The notes under the pieces are model-generated. The model worked only from the letters and a program-made list of their open reading frames with translations, was not told the origin of the DNA and did no database searches. Shown here in pieces: positions 11,741-24,749 of a stretch of DNA of 64,000 nt; within the stretch, counting starts at the first letter, position 1; each line of letters opens with the position of its first letter. This DNA is from Plotosus lineatus. Its lineage: Eukaryota > Chordata > Actinopteri > Siluriformes > Plotosidae. Made by a program: the position numbers and the translations under genes. The DNA lies in the NCBI GenBank assembly GCA_024760905.1, contig CM045729.1, positions 62,615,080 to 62,679,079 of the forward strand, written 5' to 3'.

Positions 11741-12767
11741 TCTTCAGGGCTCATGCAATTTTTTAAGTCAGTGAACAGATGTTTTATATCCACATATAAG
11801 CATGACATGATCGGTTTACATTCACGAATCATGCACAGCTTTTTATCCATCTGTGAAAACATTTGTTAATATCATTTTGCATTTGCTTTTGTTTGTTAAT
11901 GCTAAGTTTTAAAACTGTTCTGATTCATTTTCATCCATTGTTTGTTCTTTCTGTCCAGCCATCAGGAATTTTGTATGCATTTAGACTTCTGTAATCCATT
12001 CCAGCTCAATTTTTAATTTATTGTGGTATGAAAGACAATTAATAAAACTTAATAGTGCATTTTACACAATCAGAACTTGCTGATAAAATAGAGCAAATAG
12101 TTTTTTCTTCCTTTTTTATAAGTAGATTTAAATTCATGTAAGATAAGCAGATGCCATACATTATTTCTGTGCTGGCTGGTGCTGCCGGTTCTTCTGCCAG
12201 ATAGATTTCAGACCTATAAGAAGCGCACTGTCACCACCAGCAAAGTCATGAGAAGTTTCCCTGAGAAACACGTGCTGAAGAAGAAGAATGTTCACCTTTA
12301 CTGTTTTGCTCCCAAACAAACATGACAGACTCATAACACAGTCGCAGTCAAGTGGTTTTCAGTGTCAGTGAGACTGCAGTGCTGCTCATCCTTTTCCACC
12401 CTGAATCACAGACAACCTCTCCGCAACTTATCAATCTCTTTCCTTAAGCAGAGAATTTTCTGCCAGCCCATATCATAACTCATTGTAGACAACTTCACTT
12501 TCATTATGAGGAATGAATTAGTGAATTCCACCCACCATCTCTGTAGTGCTTTTCCCATCCTTTGTAAAAGTATAAACTAGCATTTAAACCAAATACATCT
12601 CATTAGATTAGGAAGCCAACAGAGAGACATGATGTAATATAGTTTACAAGTTGCTACAAATCCCAGACTAATACTTAAAGACATTATATAATATAGAAAC
12701 CAATCATTCCATAATTTACCCAGTGGAAAGTAGTCTGTATTTCCCTTGTGATACAATTAACATAAAC
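11741..12767. other. Unassigned sequence
   Basis: No gene, RNA or repeat recognised. Confidence 0.45.
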
Positions 12768-12775
12768 AAATTATA

Positions 12776-13096
12776 GCACACATGGTGGTGTAGTGGTCAG
12801 CACTTCCGCCTTACACCAAGAAGGTCCTGGGTTTGATTATCCAGTTCGGCCGTTTCTGTGTGGAGTTTGCATGCTCTCCCTGCACTTACATGGGTTTCAT
12901 GCACTGTAACTAATTGGCTGTTCTAAATCTCCCCTAGGTGTGAGTGTGAGTATGAATGGTTGTGTGAGTGTTGGCCCTGCGATGGCTTGGTGAGCTGTCC
13001 AGGGTGTACCCCGCCCTTGCCCAGAGTCATCTGAGATGGGACCCAGCCTCCCCGTAACATTAATTTGGATTAAGTGGGTCAGAAAATGAATGAATT
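12776..13096 (+). mobile_element. SINE B, complete
   Basis: Head tggtggtgtagtggtcagca, B-box region gtcctgggtttgattatcc, body gagtttgcatgctctccctg, and the TG-rich motif followed by a full L2-like tail ending in gaatgaatgaatt. An 8-bp repeat aaattata (12768-12775 and 13097-13104) is a likely target duplication. Confidence 0.85.
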
Positions 13097-13226
13097 AAAT
13101 TATACAGAGTATTGAAGGACTCTTTCCTTAAACGTACCAGCGGCACGAATGATTTGGGGAATTATAACACAATCTAGAGACTTGAACACTTTTGCTTTAA
13201 CTAACATAATACTACAGCTGTTCTCC

Positions 13227-13351
<125 letters not shown>

Positions 13352-13626
13352 GCACATGTTTACACCATTATATTGTCAAACACCACAACTCCAAACAAAA
13401 GATTTCCCTTAAGAAAGATCAGAATAAGGCTTTGTTATTTTCAATTAGTGCAGAAATTCTTGCAGGGCTGATATTACAGTATTTAATGTGCATTCTTCAA
13501 CAGCTCAGGTGATTTAGACACCTTAATTAGCTTATCAAATATTTAATTCTCTTCTGGTATGTACTCTAGTTGCTGTTGTTGTTGTTTTATTTTGTTCATG
13601 TTGTTATTGTTGTCGGTGGTGACAGT

Positions 13627-13641
13627 AGTGTGTGTGTGTGT

Positions 13642-13709
<68 letters not shown>

Positions 13710-13731
13710 GTGTATGTGTGTGTGTGTGTGT
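13627..13731 (+). repeat. (TG)n microsatellite, imperfect
   Basis: About 50 TG units with a few TC, GC and TA interruptions. Confidence 0.95.
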
Positions 13732-14464
13732 TTAAACAGCTCAGCATGAAACACCCTTCCCTAAATTTATGAACACTATTCTTTCCTCCTAATCTATCCT
13801 TCATTATCGCTTTTCCCGCAAACATCTGCTTCCTCTCAACAGGGTGAAATTAAAAGAATGGACACTTTTATTAACAAGACCTTTAAAGATGAAACAGCAT
13901 GGGGCGTTCTTATTGTTAGTTTTCACACTTTTCCTTTAAATTTTACACGTGAACTGGTGTAAAACAAATTATTGTATTAAAATAAATTAAAAATATCAGA
14001 AAATTCTCTAAAAGTAATTATCAAAGAAAACATTGTTAAAACTTCTGAGATTATTTTATAGAATAATATTTATTGATTTATTCTGAAGAGGAAAAAATGG
14101 TTATACAACAAAACGACTGAAAATTCGAACAGTGTTAAGCCAGCCTGACACTAGTACACATTTTAAATCCTCAATGGCACTCATTCATGCGTACCATAGC
14201 GGAATGATTTTGTGTTTATTTCACCTGTCAGTCAAACAGTTTGTGCCAGAGAGGAATAAGCTTTGCTCATAGCCTGCTCATTCGTACCATTGAGGATGTT
14301 CCACGATGTTCCACTCGATTCCTCACCACTGCGGTATTTTTCCGAATTGTTTGTGCTGGGGTGCTCTAAGTTCCTGGCCAGACAAGTTTGCTCCACATCA
14401 CGCTAAAAAGGTGTCCGCGCTTCCGTTTTATGACACTCCTTGTCGTGCCTCACAAGTGTATATA
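13732..14464. other. Unassigned sequence
   Basis: No gene recognised. Two copies of cctcaatgg(c/t)ac in inverted orientation near 14172 and 14285 might be ends of a small element, but the match is too short to call. Confidence 0.4.
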
Positions 14465-15325
14465 TATGACTTGATGAGGCCAAAAGGACAACATCAACCG
14501 CAAAAAGCAGAGATGATATCCGATGGCCACCAAACCAGAACCCCTCATCGCCTCGACTGCGCCTAGAAATTCTGTCCATAAAAATTATTAACAGAATCGG
14601 TGACAAAGGACAGCCTTGGCGGACTCCGACTCCCACTGGAAACGAATCCGATCTGCTGTTACCAATACGGACCAAACTCTGGCTCCGGTGATACAGCGAC
14701 CGAATAGCTCGTAGCAATGGATCAGGAATGCCGTACTCTCGGAGCACGCCCCACAAGATCGTTCGAGAGACACGGTCGAAAGCCTTCTCCAAATCCACAA
14801 AGCACATGTGGACAGATTGGGCAAACTCCCATGCCCCCTCCAGAATCCTGTGGAGCGTATAGAGTTGGTCAAGAGTGCTGCGGCCAGGATGAAAACCACA
14901 TTGTTCCTCCTGAATCCGAGGCTCGACTATCGGTCGGATCCTCCTCTCTAGTACCCCTGCATAGACTTTCCCAGGTAGGCTGAGGAGTGTAATTCCCCGA
15001 TAATTGGAACACACCCTCCAGTCCCCCTTCTTAAAAATTGGGACCACCACCCCAGTTTGCCCATCCAGAGGTACAGCCCCTGATGACCACGCGATGTTGC
15101 AGAGACGTGTCAACCAAGACAGTCCTACAACATCCAGAGCCCTGAGATATTCCGGGCGGATCTCGTCCAACCCCGGAGCTCGACCACCGAGGAGCTTTTT
15201 GACAACCTCAGTGACCTCCACTCCAGTGATGGGCGGACCCTCACCCGAACCCCCAGGGTCTTCCTCTTCCACGGAGGGCGTGTTGGTGGGATTGAGGAGG
15301 TCCTCAAAGTATTCCCTCCACCTCT

Positions 15326-15330
<5 letters not shown>
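14465..15330 (-). pseudogene. Rex3 (RTE clade) reverse transcriptase fragment
   Basis: On the minus strand a frame of almost 290 codons reads a reverse transcriptase fragment: GRAPGLDEIRPEYL, QTGVVVPIFKKGD, SNYRGITLLSLPGKV, EEQCGFHPGRSTLDQLYTLH, FVDLEKAFDRV, VRQGCPLSPIL and SSLLFAVDVVLLAS. The bases encoding QTGVVV and the stretch cggtgacaaaggacagcctt match the regions used to define Rex3, which supports the family name. The catalytic FADD is mutated to FAVD, so it is inactive. The 5' side is cut at a (TA)n tract and the 3' side is truncated. Upstream in frame VERWREYFEDLLNP is also visible. It lacks the endonuclease and thumb regions. Confidence 0.85.

Positions 15331-15332
<2 letters not shown>

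Positions 15333-15406
<74 letters not shown>
15333..15406 (+). repeat. (AT)n microsatellite
   Basis: About 37 AT units at the truncated 5' side of the Rex3 fragment. Confidence 0.97.
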
Positions 15407-15409
<3 letters not shown>

Positions 15410-15459
15410 GTAGCTGGATTCATCCACCATTCATTCTTGTAGTCATCAAGATGATGAAC

Positions 15460-15730
15460 TCTAGAGATGCCGAGAAAATGGCATTAAATCAACAAAGTGT
15501 CTTTCTTGCAGGTGCTGCTGCATTACTACTAATCAAAGACTATATTGACATATGTAAGCAGCTAGAATCCACACCTGATACGACCTGCAAATCAACTAGA
15601 TCAAAGAAGAGAAAATCCAGAACAGTGTGGGTGAGGGAATGGTTGACCAGGAGGCAGCAGTTTGGCCATTATGACTGATTGGTTAACCGTTTGTGCGTGA
15701 TATTGAGGAATACAGTGGTTTGAGTGCTCA
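15460..15730 (+). pseudogene. PIF/Harbinger transposase N-terminal relic
   Basis: After a splice-acceptor-like tttcttgcag near 15502-15511, the plus frame reads AAALLLIKDYIDICKQ, then KKRKSRTVWVREWLTRRQ and FGHYD, followed by a stop. The W-V-R-x-W-L-x-R-R-x-x-x-G-x-Y pattern resembles the N-terminus of Harbinger transposases and the host gene HARBI1. Nothing of the catalytic domain is clear. The following 15731-16093 holds no recognised feature. The resemblance is short, so the call is tentative. Confidence 0.45.
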
Positions 15731-16091
15731 CCCAAACTTAAAGGTGAGCAGCTTAGGGTAGACTATGATTACCTTTGAGGACACAGTGAGAAACACAGTT
15801 CTGTCCACAACTCACTCCCTGGTCCACCAACAGTTAATGTTGGACAATGCGTAGTGTATAAGAGGAAACATTGAGCAGTCAATGAACACCATGGAGGACA
15901 CAAGAGCACCATTGAGGATACAGGTGTAATGTTGCGCGGCACTGATTACCTGTGACGTGGTGGGCATTTATACATGCCCTCACTGTTTCCTCACAGTTTC
16001 CTTATAATTCGCAGAAAGGTATGCAAAAGTGTGCATGACAAAATTAATGAACATATTTCATTTTTTGGGTCGGCAATGCCCCTCAATGGCA

Positions 16092-16093
<2 letters not shown>

Positions 16094-16171
<78 letters not shown>
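16094..16171 (+). repeat. (TA)n microsatellite
   Basis: About 39 units ending exactly at the terminus of the next DNA element (acaggaagccctcac). Confidence 0.97.
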
Positions 16172-16174
<3 letters not shown>

Positions 16175-16288
16175 GAAGCCCTCACTTTTCATGGTTAATT
16201 GGGACCAAGGTCCCCATGCAACCACTGAATTTTGCAAAGTAGGATCACCCTTCCACCACCCCACCGTAACCCTGACTGACGTATACAT
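16172..16288 (+). mobile_element. Left arm of a 'cagggatccctcac' small DNA element
   Basis: It begins caggaagccctcacttttca, followed by tggttaattgggacc, matching the left arms at 58631 and 60020. It ends at ctgacgtatacata, where another TA-inserting element starts. Only the first ~115 bp remain. Confidence 0.65.
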
Positions 16289-16289
16289 A

Positions 16290-16785
16290 CAGTGGTACCT
16301 CACTTTAGGAAAGGCTCACCAAACGAAACATTCAGGTTATTAAAAGCATTTTCCTAAAATTTTTGTCTATGTATACGAGACAAGTTCACATTACAAAAGC
16401 GCCATCTTAAAAATTCAAACTTGCCATTCAAACAATGCACGAGCTGCTCGCCCATCAATGACGTTCAAACATCCCGCCCCGCTGGCCTCCCATTGGCTAA
16501 CAACTGAGCTGTCGTTCATGTCACCTTCACTCGAGCACCATCTTGGACAGGTCCACCTGCCGCCATCTTGGACAGGGATCCCATTGGCTACAAGTGATGA
16601 CGCAGCTACCTCCCATTACCTATTATGGAGCTGAATCCACCATGATGCTTTTCGTGTAAAGGACAGAGTTACTGTTGTTTTATGCTTTATTTCTTGACTC
16701 AGGCTTTTAACCTTCCATAAACAATTGTAAGATTATAACTCTGTTAAGAAGACATGGTCAAGACATGTGCACACATACACGCACA

Positions 16786-16847
<62 letters not shown>

Positions 16848-16890
16848 TGATTTTCAGTGTGAGTAAGAAGAAGAAACATGGAGGAATGAA
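16290..16890 (+). mobile_element. Tigger-derived element, right end missing
   Basis: It starts cagtggtacctcactttag and has the same order as 1761-2916: tcaccaaacgaaacattcag, the ccatctt repeats, gctgaatccaccatgatgct, and ataactctgttaagaagaca. It has no SINE at that last site, so it is an empty-site relative of the 2237 insertion. The CA tract at 16789-16844 is about 28 units, against a few units in other copies. The right terminus is missing before the next element at 16901. Confidence 0.75.
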
Positions 16891-16900
16891 GGAATACATA

Positions 16901-17270
16901 CAGTAGGCCCTTGACTATTCACGGTTTTGCACTCATGGTTTGAGTATTCGCGGACTGCGAAGCAACTCTCACGTGATTCAAATTCAGCCAATGGCTGTCC
17001 TCCTTCCAGTTGATTGGTTGAGATGATGTAACGCCCCTTTTTCCTCATTCACACACAAGTTGTCAATGTGCTTTTTTAGTGTGTTTTAATTACCAGTTAA
17101 GTTCTATGATGTCGCTCAAACGCCTGTTAAGCACCAGAAAAGGGTAATGACGTTGGATGTCTCTTCTGAAGAAATAAGACTTTCTCCGGAAGAAACAATA
17201 GTTTCCTCTGAAGTGCCTGAAGAGGAATAATCGTCTGAACTGTTGTAAAACACTCCACTATTAACGTATT
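16901..17270 (+). pseudogene. Tigger transposon remnant with internal deletion
   Basis: It begins with a terminal repeat-like cagtaggcccttgactattc. After the leader, the plus frame has MMSLKRLLSTRKG and a stop, then TLDVSSEEIRLSPEE and ending VPEEE. These resemble the extreme N-terminus and the acidic Ser-rich C-terminus of a Tigger transposase joined by loss of everything between. The matching right terminus was not found. It is a decayed element of a different subfamily from the 'cagtggtacc' group. Confidence 0.5.
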
Positions 17271-17734
17271 TCAATTATTATTCCAGTGTATTACCTAAGG
17301 TAATGTTTAGAGTGTTGCTGTGTGTGAATTTATTTACTGTGGTGTAGCATGTTTCTCATTTTGTTTTGGTCTGTGTTTTGGGGACTTTGATTTGGCTGAT
17401 GGGCATGGCTGAGCTGCTCATTGGCTCACACCTGAATTCACTATTCTCATCTACTCACAATAAACAAAAGCATGCTCAGGTCTGCGCCAGACGATTAACT
17501 CTCATCACGTCACTGTTTCTTTGTATTGTAACACTCTCTAACTCTCTCACTCTAGAGCTCTGTTTTCTACCCACTCCGGCTGAGGGGCGTGGCTGAGTCG
17601 CTTTGACTGAATACAGTTCATACCTGAATCCAGTCATGTCATGCTTCACAAATAATGCAATACCTTCCTCTATAGGGGAATTTTTGAAAACTACAGTGCT
17701 TTATGTTTCAAGGAAAATGCATTTAAAGGTGGTC
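17271..17734. other. Unassigned sequence
   Basis: Nothing recognisable, though it may include the rest of the neighbouring Tigger remnant. The repeated phrase tggctgag(ct/tc)gct near 17406 and 17590 is short. Confidence 0.4.
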
Positions 17735-19510
<1,776 letters not shown>

Positions 19511-19812
19511 TGTATATATGTTATTATCAATAAATATCACAGTAAAAAATAAAGTTTTTCGTAATTATTACTACGTTTTACTACATTAATACTGTATGAA
19601 TGAGTAAGACTGTCTATAGAATGTGTTTAAGAAACATATTTTAGCGCATGTAATAGCTACATAGTATTTTACTTCTGGTTGATCATTCGCGCATGTAATG
19701 TGATATGGGGTTTTACTTCCGGGCACAGAAGTTGCGGATTATCTTCATTCATGGGAGGGGCCGGAACGAAACTATTGTACTCGAATCACATAATGTGAAA
19801 GTTAAGTTTAAA
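19511..19812. other. Unassigned, with a short direct repeat
   Basis: gcgcatgtaat followed by tttacttc(t/c)gg occurs twice, near 19645 and 19690. No element or gene is recognised. Confidence 0.45.
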
Positions 19813-19965
19813 TTGACTCACACTCATACCCCAGGGAAATTTACTACAGGTTTTACATGCAAAGTACTGAACTGTGAGAGGAAACCAGAGTACCTAGAGG
19901 AAACCTATGAAATCATTGAGAGAACATGCACACTCCCCACAAAAACACCCTCTCTAGAATAGGAA
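19813..19965 (-). mobile_element. SINE B body fragment
   Basis: The antisense of the SINE B body is present: actgtgagaggaaaccagag, then ggagtgtgcatgttctctc on the minus strand. Head and tail are missing. Confidence 0.6.
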
Positions 19966-20471
19966 GCTCAAGCTGTCCTAAGTTTGAATACTTGCTTTCA
20001 AATTCAGATAGCTTGTGTTCAGATGCATTAGTTTAACAGTTTTATGGAATAAACCAGTCTGCCTGAACTCATTTTACTCATGCTCATGTTTAATGGTTCA
20101 TCAGATGTTTACACCTGCAGACAGACACTTTGGAAAGCAAAAGAGAATCACTATTGTAAACCATCTCCATAGTTACTAAATGTGATAAAGTTTTTATCCA
20201 CCCTCATCAAAAACTGATATTAACTTTATGTTCCCAACAATTCAACTATAGCATTGTTTGGAAGAAATAAATAAAGATTTTTTGGGGACAGAAAAGCAAT
20301 TGTATGACATGAAACTGATGCATTTAAGCAAGCAAATCTGTGGCTTTTTAGAAATTATGCAAACTTTGAACATTTTTTTGGTTAACCTTTATTTTACACA
20401 CTACCTTTTGCATTCAGTGTAATACTGAAGGCATGAATACTATAAACTGAGGATATGAGTAAAGAAATACC
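19966..20471. other. Unassigned sequence
   Basis: AT-rich, no recognisable feature. Confidence 0.45.
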
Positions 20472-20479
20472 TTGTAAAA

Positions 20480-20791
20480 CAGTGGTCTCCAACTTTTTTT
20501 GCCGCAGGGACCAGTTTTATACATGAAAATCTTTCCGCAGACTGGTTAGAGTCTACTCCGTAGTCTTGTTTTGGTGGCTGTCACCACCTCACAAAGATAC
20601 ATGGTTGAAAATGGAAGAAGGGTTTCATTGCTTCTGTGGCAATGTCAAAGACAATTGATTTTCAAAATAAGATCTGGAAGCTCTATAATAAAAAACCTAT
20701 AATTTATACCATGAAAGATTTTGTTTGCAGACCGGTATCAAATGATCCATGGACCGGCACCGGTCCCTAGACCGGGGGTTGGGGACCCCTG
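20480..20791. mobile_element. Small hAT (Charlie-like) non-autonomous element
   Basis: The ends are inverted: cagtggtctccaac at the left and gttggggacccctg at the right. The 8-bp flanks ttgtaaaa (20472-20479) and ctgtaaaa (20792-20799) match at 7 of 8, the target size of hAT elements. Internal agaccggtatcaaatgatcc-type sequence is as in Charlie-like elements known from vertebrates. It is 312 bp with no coding capacity. Confidence 0.85.
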
Positions 20792-20984
20792 CTGTAAAAG
20801 ATCCAGAATGTGAAAATCCAATTAAGCATTTTGGAGGCACATTGGCATCGTATTTAACATGTTCACCTCACAAAAAGAAGTTCCGGACTCGGACATTTCT
20901 TGGTGTAGTTTGCTCTGATTTTGTTGGTTTCTGAATTCTGGTTTCCCGAAACAGTCAAAAAGCTTGTAAATCAGTCTGACTGCC

Positions 20985-21150
20985 CCAATTTGCCTCTAGG
21001 TGTGAGTGTAATGTTTGGGTGTGTTGGCGCTCAGATATTGTGGTGTACTGTTCAGGGTGTACCCTGCCTTTGCCCACTGTCGGCTGAGGTGGGCTCCAGC
21101 CTTCTCATGACCCGGGTAAGAGTAAATGGTTTGGCAAATGAGTGAGAGTG
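20985..21150 (+). mobile_element. SINE B 3' half
   Basis: It contains ttgcctctaggtgtgagtgt and then the L2-like tail through gcaaatgagtgagagtgag. The head is lost. The part just upstream (20870-20984) may be its decayed body. Confidence 0.6.
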
Positions 21151-21444
21151 AGTTTAGTTTTTCAAACTGTTGGTTAGAACCAATCAATTACAATGAACCC
21201 TTCCTGCAGAAGAAAAGCTTCAATCAGTAAAGAGAGCGGTGCGGAAATTTTACAAGAACGGCAAGTAACAAAACAAGTGTAGCGTTTGGTCTATTACTGT
21301 GAATAACATGCACACATTTATACAGTGACATGCTACTAGTGCTGCTGCTTAATCAAACATTTATTTAGAGTTTGTTATTTGCACCAGACTACGTACTGAG
21401 CCATTACATAACCAGAGGTTGCACTTTCTAATAAACCTCATAGC

Positions 21445-21579
21445 ATGCCTCACCGCAAAAATGTGTGGAGTCCGCATATTCTTCCCATGCTTGCCTAGGT
21501 GTCCACTGGGTATCCGAGTTTCCTCTCACAATGCAAAGATATGTACAATAGGCTAACTGGCTGTTCCAAAAAAACTTTT

Positions 21580-21656
<77 letters not shown>

Positions 21657-21785
21657 AACAATGGTCTGGCAAGATGCTCAGGATGTACCCTGCCTTCACC
21701 CAGTAATAGCTTAGAACTGAAATGGGCACCAGCCTCCCTGCAACCCAAGAAGAATTAAACAGTTTAACAAATAAATGAGTGAGTA
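21445..21785 (+). mobile_element. SINE B with internal (GT)n expansion
   Basis: Decayed head and body (ctcaccgcaa, tgtggagtccgcat) lead into about 37 GT units at 21580-21654. The tail follows (gtctggcaagatgctcagga). The GT tract sits at the SINE's own TG-rich motif, as at 4258-4303. Confidence 0.7.
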
Positions 21786-21946
21786 CATTGCATCAGCACT
21801 GCAGAATTTTACTTCCCCATCAGGAAACAGTCAGAAAGAAGCCAATGATGAATTCTTATTACAGACAAGCTTAATTAATTATCCAAGTGTAGTACTGATT
21901 TTTTGGTGCAATTTCAAGTACAGTAATTGCTTCCTCAACAATTATT

Positions 21947-22264
21947 TCTTCTTTTCCTTTTGGCTTTTCCCTTTTTCAGGGGTCGCCAGAGCAAATCATC
22001 TGATTCGCACATTTGATTTGGCATAGGTTTTTACGTCGGATTCCCTTCCTGACACAACCCTTTAGCAAGGAGCAGAAACATGCTGACTGCTTTGCAGCTA
22101 CTCTTTACGAAAGTCAGCAATGGTTCTTTTACATGAACCTCTCACCATAGACAATGAAAGACATGGCCGGCCTTTGACAACCCAGTTCGCTGCACTGGGA
22201 AGACAGTGACAACCTTGTGGAGAGTGGGATCCAGCACCCTATACAACTAGGCCGCCACTGCCCA
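21947..22264 (-). mobile_element. SINE A with RTE-type tail
   Basis: On the minus strand it has the SINE A head and body, then ccttgctaaagggttgtgtc, atccgacgtaaaaacc, tatgccaaatcaaat and gatgatttgctctggcgacc ending in aaaaggaaaagaagaa. This tail is that of the RTE-like LINE at 37347-40443 and 62253-64000 rather than L2. The flanks cttcctcaacaattatt (21930-21946) and cttccttaacaaatatt (22265-22281) match at 15 of 17, a target duplication. Confidence 0.88.
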
Positions 22265-22281
22265 CTTCCTTAACAAATATT

Positions 22282-22797
22282 TATGTCCCTTAAACTTGTT
22301 TAATCAACTCAACTTATTCAGCACACTTTAACAACTGCTAAGATTCAATCTGATCCAAACCATCCAATGTACAGGACCCATAAACCAACAGGTGATTGGA
22401 TAGCGTTAATACTTCATTTAAAATGCATTTCAGCCAAAAGCATCACACGTGTTTATTTAAAAATAATAATGACATCAATGCAAGGACTGCCACATGGTCA
22501 TAATTGACAATATGATGACATCGCAAATTTGCCAGTTACTTGTTTTAGACCAACATTAAATTTATTCTGGAATCAAAAGAACTGAAATCTGGCTCACTTG
22601 TACTGAAACATCGACATCTTAAAAATGAAATACTTTCTTGGTAGAAAAGTGCTGTTTGTTCTTTGCTGTTTTCCTCTGACAAAATGATCAATATTTACCA
22701 CCCCCATAATGTAACCTTCTGTCACCACACCAATATACACTCTACTCAACCATGCAATCCACACCCTCCCTATCCACCCCCTTTTCCCACCCACACC

Positions 22798-22857
<60 letters not shown>

Positions 22858-24114
22858 GACACTGGAAGTGACAAATTGCAAGCCTATAACAGCAGGCTAC
22901 AGTCTTTTCCAGTCCCCGAGCCCCCACCTGTGCTGTGAGCTGACTGGCACGTCCCGTGTAGTGGATGTCAATAATGCAGAGCTGCGGGTGCTGATGAGGA
23001 GAGAATCAAGCTGTTCTCCTCTGTGCTGCAGCTATATTTGGCACTGAGCAGGCTGGCCAGTTGGGGCGTTGTGTGGCACTGCAGGAAAAGAGCGGGGACA
23101 GAGGACTGGCATCACTACGGCTCCCTGCTCCAAACCGGTGAAAACACATCTCGTGTTCATCAAGTATGACACATGCATTCTTAAAACACTTGAAACACTA
23201 TACTCTATAAATCTACATCTCAGGAAATAGTGCCTGATATTAATATTATGCTAATAAATGTAATATTATAATACTTGTTTTTGAATTCTACGTTGGATAA
23301 TTCTACTAATAAGGGAGACACGGCTTTACAGCTCTGCATAAACATTATTATGTTTAAAAGCATGACACCAATTTCCTGTTTCTTACCCTGATGAGAAGAC
23401 CAAACACATAAAGCACACCTGCTTGGGGTGAGGTATCAGTTACACTCTGTCAGCCACGCTTGGAACTGCTATAACAGTCTTATCAGCTATTTATAGATAT
23501 CTCAGTGAAATGACGCACTAATCAAGTTCTGACGCAGATATAACATCGGGTAATTGTCATTCAACCATGTGACTCTACTCAAAGCTGAACTGATATTGAA
23601 GTATAGTGTATAAAATTGTGTATCATTCAATTCATTTTTTTGGAAGGAGACATGCTGTCAATCAGTCTTTGTAAGTGTCCCAGCGTGTTCTTCTAAAGAA
23701 ATGCTTCCCTTTATTTTTGAAACTAGTGGCAGCTCACCATATCTGTAGTGTATGTGATTTCAGCTTGGTCATAGGGGACCGTATAATTGTTTACTAAAAG
23801 GACATTAACAGTCTGTACATGTAGTTCCTATTTGATGTGCATGTCTTCTTCTCTCTTTGTAAGTAAACAATGAAATGCAAAATGAAGTAAAATGAAGTCT
23901 GATTTTTAAAGCTTGTGAGCAGCGCAAGCAAATTTCATCCCTTGCAAGTGGAGCGGATTCCCATGCCATCTGAAATCAGAACCTAGTACAAGTACCAAGC
24001 ATGTACGTAATGCCGTATTTTTTACGCCAGCCACGCCAAGTATATTCCAGACCTGGGAGAAGTGGCTTTGGTGCCACTTTTTTGTCACACAGGTTAAATC
24101 ACACATGCTAACCT
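22282..24114. other. Unassigned sequence
   Basis: Holds a (CA)n microsatellite at 22807-22852 and otherwise nothing I recognise. The part around 22930-23130 is somewhat GC-richer and ORF-poor. It could be unique host non-coding DNA. Confidence 0.45.
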
Positions 24115-24218
24115 GTCACCGGCCGGACAAGATGGCAGCTACTGCAGTTGCATGTTTTTGCTGCTGAAGATATTTGTTTGATTTTTGCACCTGACAACTA
24201 ATTTTGGACTGATACAAG

Positions 24219-24570
24219 GGCAGTGGTGGCCGAGTGGAATAGGGCACCGGATTGCTGATCCTAAGGTTGGGGGTTCGAGTCCCACTCTCCACAAGGTTGT
24301 CACTGACTCCCTAGTGCAGCTAACTGGGTTATCAAAGGCTGGCCATGTCTCTCACTGTCTATGGTGAGAGGTTCATGTAAAAGAACCATCGCTGACTTTC
24401 GACAAGAGTAGCTGCATATTAGTCAGCGTGTTTCTGCCCCTTGCTAAAGGGTTGTGTCAGGAAGTCAGGAAAAGCATCCGACGTAAAAACCTATGCCAAA
24501 TCAAACGTATGATTCATTTGCTGTGGCAACCTCTGAAAAAGGGAAAAATCCAAAAGGAAAAGAAGAAGAA
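24219..24570 (+). mobile_element. SINE A with RTE-type tail
   Basis: Head gggcagtggtggccgagtgg, B box ggttcgagtcc, common body to gtgtttctgcccc, then a tail made of gggttgtgtcaggaag, catccgacgtaaaaacctat and tgctgtggcaacc ending in aaaaggaaaagaagaagaat. The first tail part matches the RTE-like LINE's 5' untranslated region (62332-62400) and the second its 3' end (37347-37400, minus). It is inserted in the L1 leader. Confidence 0.88.
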
Positions 24571-24749
24571 TACCTGATCGCAAAAGGATATACAATACTG
24601 GTACATAAAATGATATATTCATGAAATGCTTATGCTACCTTGTAGTTCTTAGTCAAGAAATGTTTTAATTAACTCCCTTTTTTTTTGTAAGTTTTCGAAG
24701 TTGGCTTGTTGATTAGCGTTAGCAACAATGTGCACCTGCAGCTGTGAAC

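Noticed and set aside
15004..15678. 224-codon plus-strand ORF
   Set aside because: It joins antisense Rex3 reverse transcriptase, a (TA)n tract and the Harbinger-like segment. Only the last part is likely to be meaningful.
22930..23130. Possible enhancer or exon
   Set aside because: It is somewhat GC-richer, but no coding frame, splice pattern or known motif cluster supports it.
24115..24210. Host promoter or 5' untranslated region with an ATG
   Set aside because: The gacaagatggcagc start and the following ORF1-like frame fit the leader of an L1 better than a host gene.
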